This document shows, piece by piece, positions 16,709 to 25,575 of a stretch of DNA of 64,000 nt. Made by a program: the position numbers and the translations under genes. The notes beneath the pieces were generated by a model. The model did not search any database and was not told where the DNA came from. It worked only from the letters and a program-made list of their open reading frames with translations. The stretch comes from Azospirillum baldaniorum. GTDB lineage: Bacteria > Pseudomonadota > Alphaproteobacteria > Azospirillales > Azospirillaceae. Positions within the stretch are counted from its first letter, which is position 1, and every line of letters begins with the position of its first letter. Location: positions 204,001-268,000 of the forward strand of contig NZ_CP022253.1 in the NCBI RefSeq assembly GCF_003119195.2. Reading direction: 5' to 3'.

Positions 16709-18600
16709 TGAGGCTGGCCCGCCCTGCCCTTCTGCTGCTCGCCTTCCTCGGGCTCAGCGCCTTCGACGCGGTCGAGACGCCGATGCTGGAGAACGCGGTC
16801 GGCGCCGGGTCGCTGCCGCCGGTGGAGAAGCGGCTGCCGCTCACCCCGCTGGTCGAGCCGATGGACCGGCCCTGGCAGTCGCCGGGGCGCCATGGCGGCG
16901 ACCTGCGCCTGCTGATGGCGCGGACCAAGGACACGCGGCTGATCTACGTCTACAGCTACGCCCGGCTGGTCGCGCTGACCCCGAGCCTGCGCATCGTCCC
17001 CGACATCCTGGAGCGGGTGGATGTGGAGGAAGGGCGGATCTTCACCTTCACGCTGCGCCGCGGCCATCGCTGGTCGGACGGCCATCCCTTCACGGCGGAG
17101 GACTTCCGCTACTGGTGGGAGGACATGGCCAACAACGCCAAGCGCTCCCCCGGCGGGCCGCCGCCGGAGATGATGGTGGCCGGGGAAGCGCCCAGGTTCG
17201 AGGTGCTGGACGCCGCCGCGGTGCGCTACACATGGAACCGCCCCAACCCCTTCTTCCTGCCCATGCTGGCCGGGGCCAAGCCGGTGGAGATCTACGCCCC
17301 GGCCCATTACCTGCGGCGCTTCCACCCCCGCTTCACCGAGCCGCTGGAGCTGAAGCAGCGGGTGGAGGCGGAGCGGCAGAAAAGCTGGCAACAGCTTCAC
17401 AACCGCAAGGACAATCTCACCGAGTTCGACAACCCGGACCTGCCGACCCTGCAGCCCTGGGTGCCGACGACCGCTCCGCCGGCGGACCGTTTCATCTTCG
17501 TAAGGAACCCCTATTTCCATCGGGTCGACCCGGCAGGGCGGCAGTTGCCCTACATCGACCGGGTCATCATGACGGTGGCCGACGCCAAGATCATCCCGGC
17601 CAAGACGGGGGCGGGCGAGAGCGACCTCCAGGCGCGCTACCTGCGGTTCGACAACTACACCTTCCTGAAGCAGGGGGCGAAGCGCAACGACTACCGGGTG
17701 ACGCTGTGGCGCACCGGCATCGGGGCGCAGATGGCGCTGTTCCCCAACCTGAACTGCAACGACCCGGTGTGGCGCGCGCTGAACCGCGACGTGCGCTACC
17801 GCCGCGCCCTGTCGCTGGCCATCGACCGCGAGGAGATGAACCAGGTCATCTATTACGGCCTCGCCACCCCGACCAACAACACGCTGCTGGAGGTCTCGCC
17901 CCTGTGGGTGCCGGCCTACCGCGACCGCTGGGCGCAGTTCGACGTCCGGCAGGCCAACCGGCTGCTCGACGAGATCGGCCTGACCAAGCGCGACGTCAAC
18001 GGTGTCCGCCTGCTGCCCGATGGCCGTCCGCTGGAGATCGTGGTGGAGACCGCCGGGGAGAGCACGGAGGAGACCGACGCGCTGGAGCTGATCGCCGACG
18101 GCTGGCGGCGCGTCGGGGCGCGGCTCTACATCCGCTCCTCCCAGCTCGACGTGTTCCGCAACCGCATCTTCGCCGGCGACACCTGCATGTCGATTTCGCG
18201 CGGGCTGGACAACGCCATCGCCACCGCCGACATGAGCCCCGCCGAGCTGGTGCCGGTCGATCAGGCCAAGTACCAGTGGCCGAAATGGGGCCAGTTCTTC
18301 CAGACCATGGGCAAGGACGGCGAACGCCCCGACATGCCCGAGGCGCGCGACCTGCTGGAGGCCTTCCGCGTTTGGCGCGACGCCCCGGACGAGGCGGGTC
18401 GGGCGGCGGCCTGGACGCGCATCCTGACGCTCAACGCCGAGCAGGTCTTCACCATCGGCACGGTGGCCGGGGTGCCGCAGCCGGTGGTGGCGCGCCGCAC
18501 CCTGCGCAACGTGCCGGAGGAAGGTCTGTTCAACTACGACCCCGGCGCGCATTTCGGGCTGTACCGGCCCGACGGCTTCTGGTTCGACGAGAAGGGGTGA
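16708..18600 (+). CDS. ABC transporter substrate-binding protein, family 5
   Basis: A 630-residue periplasmic binding protein for peptides or similar solutes. A Sec signal of about 20 residues ([21 protein letters not shown]) precedes the mature chain. Family 5 features are RRGHRWSDGHPFTAEDFRYWW, which is typical of the ligand lobe, and VRYRRALSLAIDREEMN. The start ATG overlaps the ATPase stop (TGATG) and the permease begins four bases after its stop. YejA-like proteins are of similar length. The solute is not determined. Confidence 0.92.
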   Translation: MRLARPALLLLAFLGLSAFDAVETPMLENAVGAGSLPPVEKRLPLTPLVEPMDRPWQSPGRHGGDLRLLMARTKDTRLIYVYSYARLVALTPSLRIVPDILERVDVEEGRIFTFTLRRGHRWSDGHPFTAEDFRYWWEDMANNAKRSPGGPPPEMMVAGEAPRFEVLDAAAVRYTWNRPNPFFLPMLAGAKPVEIYAPAHYLRRFHPRFTEPLELKQRVEAERQKSWQQLHNRKDNLTEFDNPDLPTLQPWVPTTAPPADRFIFVRNPYFHRVDPAGRQLPYIDRVIMTVADAKIIPAKTGAGESDLQARYLRFDNYTFLKQGAKRNDYRVTLWRTGIGAQMALFPNLNCNDPVWRALNRDVRYRRALSLAIDREEMNQVIYYGLATPTNNTLLEVSPLWVPAYRDRWAQFDVRQANRLLDEIGLTKRDVNGVRLLPDGRPLEIVVETAGESTEETDALELIADGWRRVGARLYIRSSQLDVFRNRIFAGDTCMSISRGLDNAIATADMSPAELVPVDQAKYQWPKWGQFFQTMGKDGERPDMPEARDLLEAFRVWRDAPDEAGRAAAWTRILTLNAEQVFTIGTVAGVPQPVVARRTLRNVPEEGLFNYDPGAHFGLYRPDGFWFDEKG

Positions 18601-18604
18601 GGCC

Positions 18605-19603
18605 ATGCTGGGCTACGTGATCCGCCGCATCCTCATCATGATCCCGACGCTGCTGGCGATCAGCGTCATCACCTTCGTCATCATCCAGCTTCCGCCCGGC
18701 GACTATCTGACCACGCTGGTCAACGAGATGCAGAGCCGGGGCGAGAGCATGGACCAGGGCCGGCTGGCCATGCTGCGCGAGACCTACGGGCTCGACCGGC
18801 CGATGTACGAACAGTACGCGCTGTGGCTGGCCGGGATGCTGCGCGGCGACTTCGGCTATTCCTTCGAATACAATCTGCCGGTGGCCGACGTGGTGGGCGA
18901 CCGGCTGTCGCTGACCGCCATCGTGTCCTTCGCGACCATCCTGTTCATCTGGGTGGTCTCCTTCCCCATCGGCATCTATTCGGCGACACGGCAGTACAGC
19001 CTGGGCGACTACGTCCTGACCTTCCTCGGCTTCCTGGGGCTGGCGACGCCGAGCTTCCTGCTGGCGCTGGTGATGCTGTACTTCGCCAACGTGTGGTTCG
19101 GCACCTCCATCGGCGGGCTGATGGACCCGCGCTACATCGGCCAACCGTGGAGCTGGGGCAAGGCGATGAGCGTGTTCGAGCATATGTGGATTCCGGTGAT
19201 CGTCATCGGCACCGCCGGCACCGCCGCGATGATCCGCCGCCTGCGAGCCAACCTGCTGGACGAGCTGCACAAGCCCTACGTCGTCACCGCGCGGGCCAAG
19301 GGCCTGCCGCCGGGCCGGGCGCTGGTGAAATACCCGCTGCGGGTGGCGCTGAACCCCTTCGTGTCCGACATCGGCAACCTGCTGCCACAGGTCGTCTCCG
19401 GCGCCGCCATCGTGTCGGTGGTGATGTCGCTGCCGACGACGGGGCCGATGCTGCTGCAGGCGCTGCGCAGCCAGGACATGTATCTGGCCGGCTCCTTCCT
19501 GATGTTCCTGGCGGTGCTGACGGTGATCGGGGTCTTCCTGTCCGATCTGGCGCTGGCCGCGCTCGACCCGCGCATCCGCCTGAGCGGGGGAGCCAGCCGA
19601 TGA
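18605..19603 (+). CDS. Peptide-type ABC transporter permease (DppB/YejB-like)
   Basis: A 332-residue inner-membrane protein that begins MLGYVIRRILIMIPTLLAIS, the usual DppB N-terminus with its first membrane helix. The EAA loop that docks on the ATPase is visible as VVTARAKGLPPGRAL. LPTTGPMLLQAL near the end is conserved in DppB proteins. It overlaps the next permease by four bases (ATGA). Confidence 0.93.
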   Translation: MLGYVIRRILIMIPTLLAISVITFVIIQLPPGDYLTTLVNEMQSRGESMDQGRLAMLRETYGLDRPMYEQYALWLAGMLRGDFGYSFEYNLPVADVVGDRLSLTAIVSFATILFIWVVSFPIGIYSATRQYSLGDYVLTFLGFLGLATPSFLLALVMLYFANVWFGTSIGGLMDPRYIGQPWSWGKAMSVFEHMWIPVIVIGTAGTAAMIRRLRANLLDELHKPYVVTARAKGLPPGRALVKYPLRVALNPFVSDIGNLLPQVVSGAAIVSVVMSLPTTGPMLLQALRSQDMYLAGSFLMFLAVLTVIGVFLSDLALAALDPRIRLSGGASR

Positions 19604-20787
19604 GCGCCTCCCTTCCGACCCAGACGCCCCTGCCCCACACCCCCCTGCCCCACAGCGTCGACACCGCCCCCTGGGACCCCGACGAGGTCGAGCGGCTGTC
19701 GCCGGAGCAGGAGCGCTTCACCACCGCCTCGCAATGGCGGATGGTCTGGTGGAAGCTGCGGCGGCACAAGCTGGCGGTGGCCTCGGGCGTCGTGCTGCTG
19801 CTGCTCTACGCCTCGACCCTGGTCAGCGAGGTCCTGGCCCCCTACGCGGTGGACAGCCGCAACTCCCACTTCATCCACGCCCCGCCGCAGACCGTGCATC
19901 TGTTCCACGAGGGTCGGTTCGTCGGCCCCTTCGTCTACGGCTACACCTACCGCCTGGACATGGAGATCCTGAAGCGCGACTACACGCCCGACCCGACGAA
20001 GGTGCAGCCGATCCGCTTTTTCTGCCGCGGCGACCGCTACGCGTTCTGGGGGCTGGTGGAGAGCGACTGGCACCTCGCCTGCCCGGCCGACGGCGGGACG
20101 CTCTTCCTCATGGGCACCGACCGGCTGGGGCGGGACCTGCTGTCGCGGATGATCTATGGGACGCGCATCTCGCTGACCATCGGGCTGATCGGCGTCGCGG
20201 TCAGCTTCGTGCTGGGCATCGTGATCGGCGGCATCGCCGGCTATTACGGCGGCTGGGTGGACAACCTGATCCAGCGGCTGATCGAGATCATCCGCTCCTT
20301 CCCCGAGCTGCCGCTGTGGATGGCCCTGTCCGCCGCCCTGCCCGTCACCTGGAACCCGATCTTCATCTATTTCGGGATCACGGTGATCCTCGGCCTTCTG
20401 GAATGGACGGGCCTCGCCCGCGCCGTGCGGTCCAAGCTGCTGGCCCTGCGCGAGGAGGACTTCACCACCGCCGCCCAGCTGATGGGGGCCAGCCCGGCCC
20501 GCATCATCGGCCGGCACCTGCTGCCCAGCTTCATGAGCCACCTGATCGCCTCGGCGACGCTGGCCATCCCCGGCATGATCCTGGGCGAGACGGCGCTGAG
20601 CTTCCTCGGCCTCGGTCTGCGCCCGCCGATCACCAGCTGGGGGGTGCTGCTGACCGAGGCGCAGAACATCAACGTGGTGGCGCTGTACCCCTGGCTGATG
20701 CTGCCGGTGCTGCCGGTGATCGTGACCGTGCTGAGCTTCAACTTCCTCGGCGACGGCCTGCGGGACGCCGCGGACCCGTATCGGTAA
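19600..20787 (+). CDS. Peptide-type ABC transporter permease (DppC/YejE-like)
   Basis: A 395-residue permease with a long soluble N-terminus and an extra periplasmic segment (about residues 80-165), as in YejE-type rather than short DppC proteins. Typical DppC features are LMGTDRLGRDLLSRMIYG, the EAA loop TAAQLMGASPARIIGRH, and LSFLGLGLRPP. It completes a four-gene importer: fused ATPase, binding protein, two permeases. The N-terminus has a short PLPHTPLPH repeat. Confidence 0.92.
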   Translation: MSASLPTQTPLPHTPLPHSVDTAPWDPDEVERLSPEQERFTTASQWRMVWWKLRRHKLAVASGVVLLLLYASTLVSEVLAPYAVDSRNSHFIHAPPQTVHLFHEGRFVGPFVYGYTYRLDMEILKRDYTPDPTKVQPIRFFCRGDRYAFWGLVESDWHLACPADGGTLFLMGTDRLGRDLLSRMIYGTRISLTIGLIGVAVSFVLGIVIGGIAGYYGGWVDNLIQRLIEIIRSFPELPLWMALSAALPVTWNPIFIYFGITVILGLLEWTGLARAVRSKLLALREEDFTTAAQLMGASPARIIGRHLLPSFMSHLIASATLAIPGMILGETALSFLGLGLRPPITSWGVLLTEAQNINVVALYPWLMLPVLPVIVTVLSFNFLGDGLRDAADPYR

Positions 20788-20790
20788 CCC

Positions 20791-21597
20791 TCAGGGCTTC
20801 TTCTTCGCCGCAGGCTCCGGCTGCTCCTTGAGGGAGGCCAGCACCATGCGGACGCGGGCGAGGTCGGCGTCGTTGCCCTTCGCGGGGGTGGAGGCGGCCT
20901 TGGCCGGGGGACGTTTCGGCGGGGCGGGCTCGGCCGCCGCGACCTGAGTCCGGGGAGCGGGTGATGCCTTGGCGGCGACCGCCTTGCCCGACGCGGCCTT
21001 CGCGGGAGTCGCCCTGGCCTCCAGGATGCGGGGATCGCCGCCCTTCGGGCTCCAGGTGCGGACCGGGCCGGTGTCGACGTGGACGTGGCCGGTGTGGGGG
21101 TAGAGCGCGTAGCCGCCACGCTGGAGGGCCGCGGCCTCGTCGGCGAGGCGGCGGGGCGGGACGCCGGGGATGGAGATGTCGGCGGCCTGCCCGCGCAGGT
21201 GATAGCTGTTTTCCGCCACGTTCGGGTTGCTGCGCGCCAGCGTGACGTTGGTCAGCGGCGAGCGGTAGCCCGAGGTGATGTGGACCGGCGTGTCGGGGCC
21301 GGCGCCGCAACGGTCCCGCAGGTCGGCGAGAAGCTCCACCAGCGTGGGATCGACGGGCACCGTCTCGCCGGTGCGGCGGTCGCGGAACAGGGTGGCGATG
21401 CGGTCCAGGGCCTGCGGGTCATAGCCGTCGGCGCGGCGGTAGGTGACGCTGACCGTCTCGCCGCTGGCGGGATGGTGCAGGACGATCGAGCGGGGGCCGC
21501 CATCGAACGAGGCCTGGGGACCCGGAGTGGAGGCGCAGCCGGCGAGCGTTCCGCCGGCGAGCAGGCCCAGCAACGATAAGCGCAGAAGATGCCGCAT
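20791..21597 (-). CDS. Lipoprotein peptidase M15 / DUF882-like murein enzyme
   Basis: The 268-residue product starts with a lipoprotein signal (LLGLLAGGTLAGC, Cys at 21). The catalytic core has SGYRSPLTN, NSYHLRGQAADI and HVHVDTG, the His/Asp zinc ligands of M15_3 (YcbK-like) D,D- or L,D-peptidases. About 90 C-terminal residues are Ala/Pro/Lys-rich and probably disordered. It faces the periplasm and likely trims peptidoglycan peptides. It is convergent with the ABC operon, three bases away. Confidence 0.85.
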   Translation of the reverse strand: MRHLLRLSLLGLLAGGTLAGCASTPGPQASFDGGPRSIVLHHPASGETVSVTYRRADGYDPQALDRIATLFRDRRTGETVPVDPTLVELLADLRDRCGAGPDTPVHITSGYRSPLTNVTLARSNPNVAENSYHLRGQAADISIPGVPPRRLADEAAALQRGGYALYPHTGHVHVDTGPVRTWSPKGGDPRILEARATPAKAASGKAVAAKASPAPRTQVAAAEPAPPKRPPAKAASTPAKGNDADLARVRMVLASLKEQPEPAAKKKP

Positions 21598-21643
21598 GCG
21601 TCTCCCCAGAGTTCTCTCTGCGGTTGCAGGCGGTTTTCATACC

Positions 21644-21672
21644 ATAATTGTCACACGATCCGGCAGTGACAA
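21644..21672 (-). promoter_or_regulatory. Possible sigma-70-type promoter for the M15 lipoprotein
   Basis: On the minus strand TTGTCA (complement of 21667-21672) and AATTAT (complement of 21644-21649) lie 17 bases apart, about 47 bases upstream of the start codon. Confidence 0.4.
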
Positions 21673-21743
21673 CGGGCCACGGGGCGCGAACGGAGGCTTG
21701 GCCGTGTCATCGGCGCATCACTGTCCAAGGGGATAGTTGCCGA

Positions 21744-22619
21744 TCAGAGGGGAAGCGCCATGCCCTCGCGGGCGACCAGCGTGCCGGGGCGCCGCGCCTC
21801 GGCGGCGGTGGCGATGACGTCCAGCTCGGCATCGCTGCGACGGGGATCGTGGTGGAAGATGACCGCGCGCTTCACATCGGCCTCGTCGGCGATGCGCAGG
21901 CACTCCTCCCAAGTCGAATGGCCCCAGCCGACGCGGGCGGCGTATTCGGCGTCGGTGTAGGTGCAGTCGTAGATCAGCAGGTCGCTGCCGCGCACCAGTT
22001 CCATCACGGCGGGGTCGCGGCCGGCTGCGGGGTGCTCGGTGTCGGTGACGTAGCACAGGCTGCGCCCGGCGAACTCCACGCGGTAGCCGGTGGCCCCGTC
22101 CGGGTGGTTCAGCGCGGTGGTGCGCACGATGACGCCCGGCTTGACCGTCAGCGTCTCGCCGCTGACGAAATCATGGAAGGTGCAGTCGGCCCGGAAGATC
22201 TCCACCGGGACCGGGAACAGCGGCGCCGACATCATGCATTCCAGGACGGAGCGCATTGTCCGCTCCCGCTCCAGATGGCCGGCTCTGATCCGCACGCGGC
22301 TGGCCGCGTCGAAGGCAGGCGCGAAGAAGGGCAGGCCGCAGATGTGGTCGAGATGGCTGTGGGTCAGCAGCAGGTCGACGTCCACCGGCTCCCCCTGGCG
22401 CATCAGCGCCTCGCCCAGCGGGCGCAGGCCGGTGCCGGCGTCGAGGACCAGGAGAGCGTCCCCGCAGCGCAGCTCGACGCAGGGGGTGTTGCCGCCGTAG
22501 CGGACCGTGTCCGGCCCCGGGGAGGCGATGCTGCCACGCACGCCCCAGAAGCGAACGGTGAAGTCCGGCGGGGTGTCAGGCGCACCGGAACAGGCGTCGG
22601 AAACGGTTCGTGCCGTCAT
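21744..22619 (-). CDS. MBL-fold metallohydrolase
   Basis: A 291-residue metallo-beta-lactamase-fold enzyme. FWGVRGSIASPGPDTVRYGGNTPC is the N-terminal family pattern (two conserved parts around a loop). The metal motif is THSHLDH, followed by LCYVTDTEH and a late histidine in VIFHHDPRRSD. Relatives include PhnP-like phosphodiesterases and CheY-linked MBL proteins. ATG 22619 starts the conserved strand; upstream in-frame sequence is not family-like. The substrate is unknown. Confidence 0.87.
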   Translation of the reverse strand: MTARTVSDACSGAPDTPPDFTVRFWGVRGSIASPGPDTVRYGGNTPCVELRCGDALLVLDAGTGLRPLGEALMRQGEPVDVDLLLTHSHLDHICGLPFFAPAFDAASRVRIRAGHLERERTMRSVLECMMSAPLFPVPVEIFRADCTFHDFVSGETLTVKPGVIVRTTALNHPDGATGYRVEFAGRSLCYVTDTEHPAAGRDPAVMELVRGSDLLIYDCTYTDAEYAARVGWGHSTWEECLRIADEADVKRAVIFHHDPRRSDAELDVIATAAEARRPGTLVAREGMALPL

Positions 22620-22864
22620 GGTACCGACAATTTGGCGGTAGGACCCTCGCGAGTCGAGTGAAAAGGTTGCTTCACGAAACGACCCTCCGGCCCGTCCATA
22701 AGCCGGTCCGCCTCGATGGAAGGGGGGACGGCGCGAGACGGGGGTAGGAGGAAAAGGCGTGCCGCACCGCCGAGATGTGGAGATGCCCAATCCAATAAGA
22801 TGTGGTAGTTTGCGCCCGTTCGCCCATCGACGCGAATAATCGCCTCCGGACCCCGACCCCTCGG

Positions 22865-23596
22865 ATGGACCCAGACAAACTCGCCAAAGTCCTCGCCATG
22901 GCCGAGTCGGAGCATCAGGGCGAGGCCCAGTCCGCTCTGCGCGCCGCGCGAATCATGCTGTCGAGGGCCGGCCTGTCGTTCCGCGATCTTGCCCGCGGTG
23001 CCCGTCCGGTCTCCACCACCCCGGAACCGCCGCCCGCCGCCAGCGCCCCGCCGCCCGACCGTCCGCCGCCGCCCGACCAGCTCGTCCAGGGCTTGCGCCG
23101 TCAGGTGCGCGACCTGGAACTGGAGGTGGCCGGGCTGAAGCGGCAGCTTGAAAAAAGCAACGGCGACATGGAGCGCCAGCGCGAGGAGGCCGACCGCTGG
23201 CGCGGCCTCGCCCGCGAAACCGCCGAGAAGCTCTGGGACCTCGGCAAGGCGCTGGAGCGCAAGCACAGCCGCCACACCAGCCTGGACAAGCGCCGCGCCA
23301 TCCTCGACCTGTTGCAGGACCCCAACAGCGCCCTGCTGGCCGACCACGAGATCGCGCGGCGGGTCGGCACCTCGCCCAAGCTGGTCGCCCATTGGCGCCG
23401 CCGGCTGGCCATCGTCGGGCGCAAGATCCGCCTGCTGCCCGTGGTGCCGCGCGGCCGCGGCCTGTGGGGCGGCGGGCGTCCGGCCGGTCCGGCGCGCGGC
23501 GGCGCGGCCCTGGAGAACAAGCGCCAGCGCTGGATGGGCTATCCGGTCGCCGTCACCATCTCGGACCGGTCAGGACCGCTCGGCAAGCGGTCCTGA
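22865..23596 (+). CDS. Coiled-coil protein with C-terminal helix-turn-helix-like segment
   Basis: I do not recognise a named family for the whole protein. The 243 residues start MDPDKLAKVLAMAESEHQGEA, which resembles the DUF2786-type N-terminal helix pair. A Pro-rich linker follows, then a coiled coil (about 75-145, Arg/Glu/Leu-rich). Next comes LLADHEIARRVGTSPKLVAHWRR (shown in part), a plausible helix-turn-helix. The tail is basic and Gly-rich. A DNA-binding role is inferred. A longer start at 22802 is possible. Confidence 0.65.
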   Translation: MDPDKLAKVLAMAESEHQGEAQSALRAARIMLSRAGLSFRDLARGARPVSTTPEPPPAASAPPPDRPPPPDQLVQGLRRQVRDLELEVAGLKRQLEKSNGDMERQREEADRWRGLARETAEKLWDLGKALERKHSRHTSLDKRRAILDLLQDPNSALLADHEIARRVGTSPKLVAHWRRRLAIVGRKIRLLPVVPRGRGLWGGGRPAGPARGGAALENKRQRWMGYPVAVTISDRSGPLGKRS

Positions 23597-23605
23597 CACG
23601 GCGTT

Positions 23606-23661
23606 CCCGTTTCAGTTGGCCCGTTTCAGTTGGCCCGTTTCAGTTGGCCCGTTTCAGTTGG
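23606..23661. repeat. Four tandem copies of a 14-bp unit
   Basis: CCCGTTTCAGTTGG is repeated four times exactly without spacers. The last copy contains the stop codon (23654-23656) of the convergent sugar-dehydrogenase-like gene, and the first starts nine bases after the stop of the gene on the left. Confidence 0.95.
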
Positions 23662-25018
23662 ACGATCTGTTCCCATCGGTCGTTGCGCTGCCCAGATCCG
23701 CCGGCCCTTCCGCGCTGGGCGAGCGATCGGTCACCGCGACGCGCCAGACCGTGTTCGACAGGTCGTCGGCGACGATCAGCGCGCCTTTGGGGTCCACCGT
23801 GACGCCGACCGGCCGGCCGTAGGTGTGGCCGTCCTCGCCCATGAAGCCGGTCACCACCTCGATCGGATCGCCGGAGGGGGCGCCGTCGCGGAAGGGGACG
23901 AAGATCACCTTGTAGCCGCTGGGCACGCTACGGTTCCAACTGCCATGCTCGCCGACGAACACGCCGTCGGCGAAGCGCTCGCCCATCACCGGCGAGGAGA
24001 AGGCCACGCCGAGAGCGGCGACGTGCGAGCCCAGGCTGTAGTCCGGCTTGATCGCCGCGGCGACCATCTCGGGCTTCTGCGGCTGGGCGCGCGGGTCGAC
24101 GTTCTGGCCCCAATAGCTGTAGGGCCAGCCGTAGAAGCCGCCCTCGCGGACCGAGGTCAGGTAATCGGGGACGAGGTTGGGGCCAAGCTCGTCGCGCTCG
24201 TTGACCACCGCCCACAGCGTGCCCGTTCCCGGCTGGATGGCCAGCGCGGTGGGGTTGCGCAAGCCTGTGGCGTAGGGCCGGCGCGCGCCCGTCTGCGCGT
24301 CGATCTCCCAGACCATCGCGCGGTCGGCCTCGGCGGGCATCCCACGTTCGGTGATGTTGCTGTTGGAGCCGATGCCGACGTAGAGGAACCGCCCGTCCGG
24401 GCTGGCGGCCAGCGACTTGGTCCAGTGATGGTTGATGTAGGAGGGCAGGTCGGCGACCTTCTCCGGTGGCCCCTCGGCGCGGGTCTGGCCCTCGCGGTAG
24501 GGGAAGCGCACCAGCGCGTCCTGGTTCGCGACGTAGATCTGGCCGTTCACGAAGGCCAGCCCGTAGGGCGCGTTCAGATGGTCGGCGAAGACCGTGCGCT
24601 CCTCGTACCGGCCGTCGCCGTCGGCGTCGCGCAGCAGGGTGATGCGGTTGCCGCTGGGGACCGAGGTGGTGCCCTTGGCCTTGATGATGCCCGCGATGAA
24701 GTCCTTGGGCCGCAGCGGCGGGGCCGAGCCGCCCCGGCCTTCGGCGACCAGGATGTCGCCGTTGGGAAGGACCAGGGTCTGGCGCGGGATGCCAAGGTCG
24801 GTGGCGATCGCCGTGACGGTGAAGCCCTCCGGCACGGTCGGTTTCCGGTCTCCCCAGGAGGCGGGGTTGGCGATCTTCATGCTGGGCAGCAGACCGTGCT
24901 GCTGCTCCGGCAGAGGCGGGTTGGCGCCGTACACGGGCTGCGACGGGTTGTCATTGTTGTCGCAGGCGGCCAGCAGGGCGACAAGCGCAACGGCGGCCAG
25001 CAGGCTGGAGCGTGTCAT
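23654..25018 (-). CDS. PQQ-dependent sugar dehydrogenase-like lipoprotein (sorbosone dehydrogenase family)
   Basis: The 454-residue protein opens with a lipoprotein signal (VALVALLAACDNN, Cys at 19). The rest is a beta-propeller of the glucose/sorbosone dehydrogenase family: VPEGFTVTAIATDL, RITLLRDADGDGRYEER, LAFVNGQIYVANQDALVRF, GLRNPTALAIQPG, GVFVGEHGSWNRS and GRPVGVTVDPKGAL. These enzymes oxidise sugars in the periplasm with PQQ. The DUF2231-like membrane protein upstream overlaps it by four bases and may accept electrons or anchor it. The true substrate is unknown. Confidence 0.87.
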   Translation of the reverse strand: MTRSSLLAAVALVALLAACDNNDNPSQPVYGANPPLPEQQHGLLPSMKIANPASWGDRKPTVPEGFTVTAIATDLGIPRQTLVLPNGDILVAEGRGGSAPPLRPKDFIAGIIKAKGTTSVPSGNRITLLRDADGDGRYEERTVFADHLNAPYGLAFVNGQIYVANQDALVRFPYREGQTRAEGPPEKVADLPSYINHHWTKSLAASPDGRFLYVGIGSNSNITERGMPAEADRAMVWEIDAQTGARRPYATGLRNPTALAIQPGTGTLWAVVNERDELGPNLVPDYLTSVREGGFYGWPYSYWGQNVDPRAQPQKPEMVAAAIKPDYSLGSHVAALGVAFSSPVMGERFADGVFVGEHGSWNRSVPSGYKVIFVPFRDGAPSGDPIEVVTGFMGEDGHTYGRPVGVTVDPKGALIVADDLSNTVWRVAVTDRSPSAEGPADLGSATTDGNRSSN

Positions 25019-25455
25019 CGCGTCTCTCCCATCCGGCTCATGCCGAAGCTGGAGAAGCCGAACCAGGTCGCCAGGAGGGCGGTCACGGCGACGGCCGCCG
25101 ACAGGATCAGGCCCTCCGGCATGATTCCCCACGCATCCCGCGCATGCACGAAGGCGTTGACAAGGCCAAGCGCGAAGGTGACGAGCAGCAGGACAAAGTA
25201 GACGAGTCCGCGACCGCGGCGCCGGCCGGCGCGGAACAGGTCGATGAAGGCCCAGAGGAGCGAGAAGCCGGCGAAGACCATGCCGCCGGCGATCAGCCAG
25301 GCGGCGAAGTTGCTCCACTGGATTTCGAAGCTCCTGGAATAGGCGATGTCGCAGAGCAGGCCCCCCAGGAACAGCGGAAGAGAGGCCGCGAGCAGCACCG
25401 CGTGCAAGGGATGGATGGCCCTTGCCGGTCTGCCGTGATCGACGATGGCTACCAA
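25015..25455 (-). CDS. DUF2231-like membrane protein
   Basis: A 146-residue inner-membrane protein with four hydrophobic segments. The start HPLHAVLLAASLPLFLGGLLCD matches the HP(L)H beginning of DUF2231 proteins (shown in part). It overlaps the downstream sugar-dehydrogenase-like gene by four bases (ATGA). In other bacteria these two families are often adjacent, so a shared redox role is plausible, but no cofactor site can be identified. Confidence 0.8.
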   Translation of the reverse strand: MVAIVDHGRPARAIHPLHAVLLAASLPLFLGGLLCDIAYSRSFEIQWSNFAAWLIAGGMVFAGFSLLWAFIDLFRAGRRRGRGLVYFVLLLVTFALGLVNAFVHARDAWGIMPEGLILSAAVAVTALLATWFGFSSFGMSRMGETR

Positions 25456-25575
25456 GACGTCATCTCCTTGCCCGACGGGGGTCCGTGCCGCGGCGGCCCG
25501 GAATTCAATCTTTTCAATGGGCAGGGATGAGGATGGTTCCGCGCTGCGGCGGGCCGGCGGCCGCCTGACCGGGGA

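Noticed and set aside
16498..18606. A 702-codon open frame on the minus strand across the substrate-binding protein
   Set aside because: Same reason: composition is low-complexity and the plus-strand frame has a signal peptide and family 5 motifs.
23606..23661. CRISPR array
   Set aside because: The repeat unit is only 14 bases and has no spacers between copies; no cas gene is nearby.
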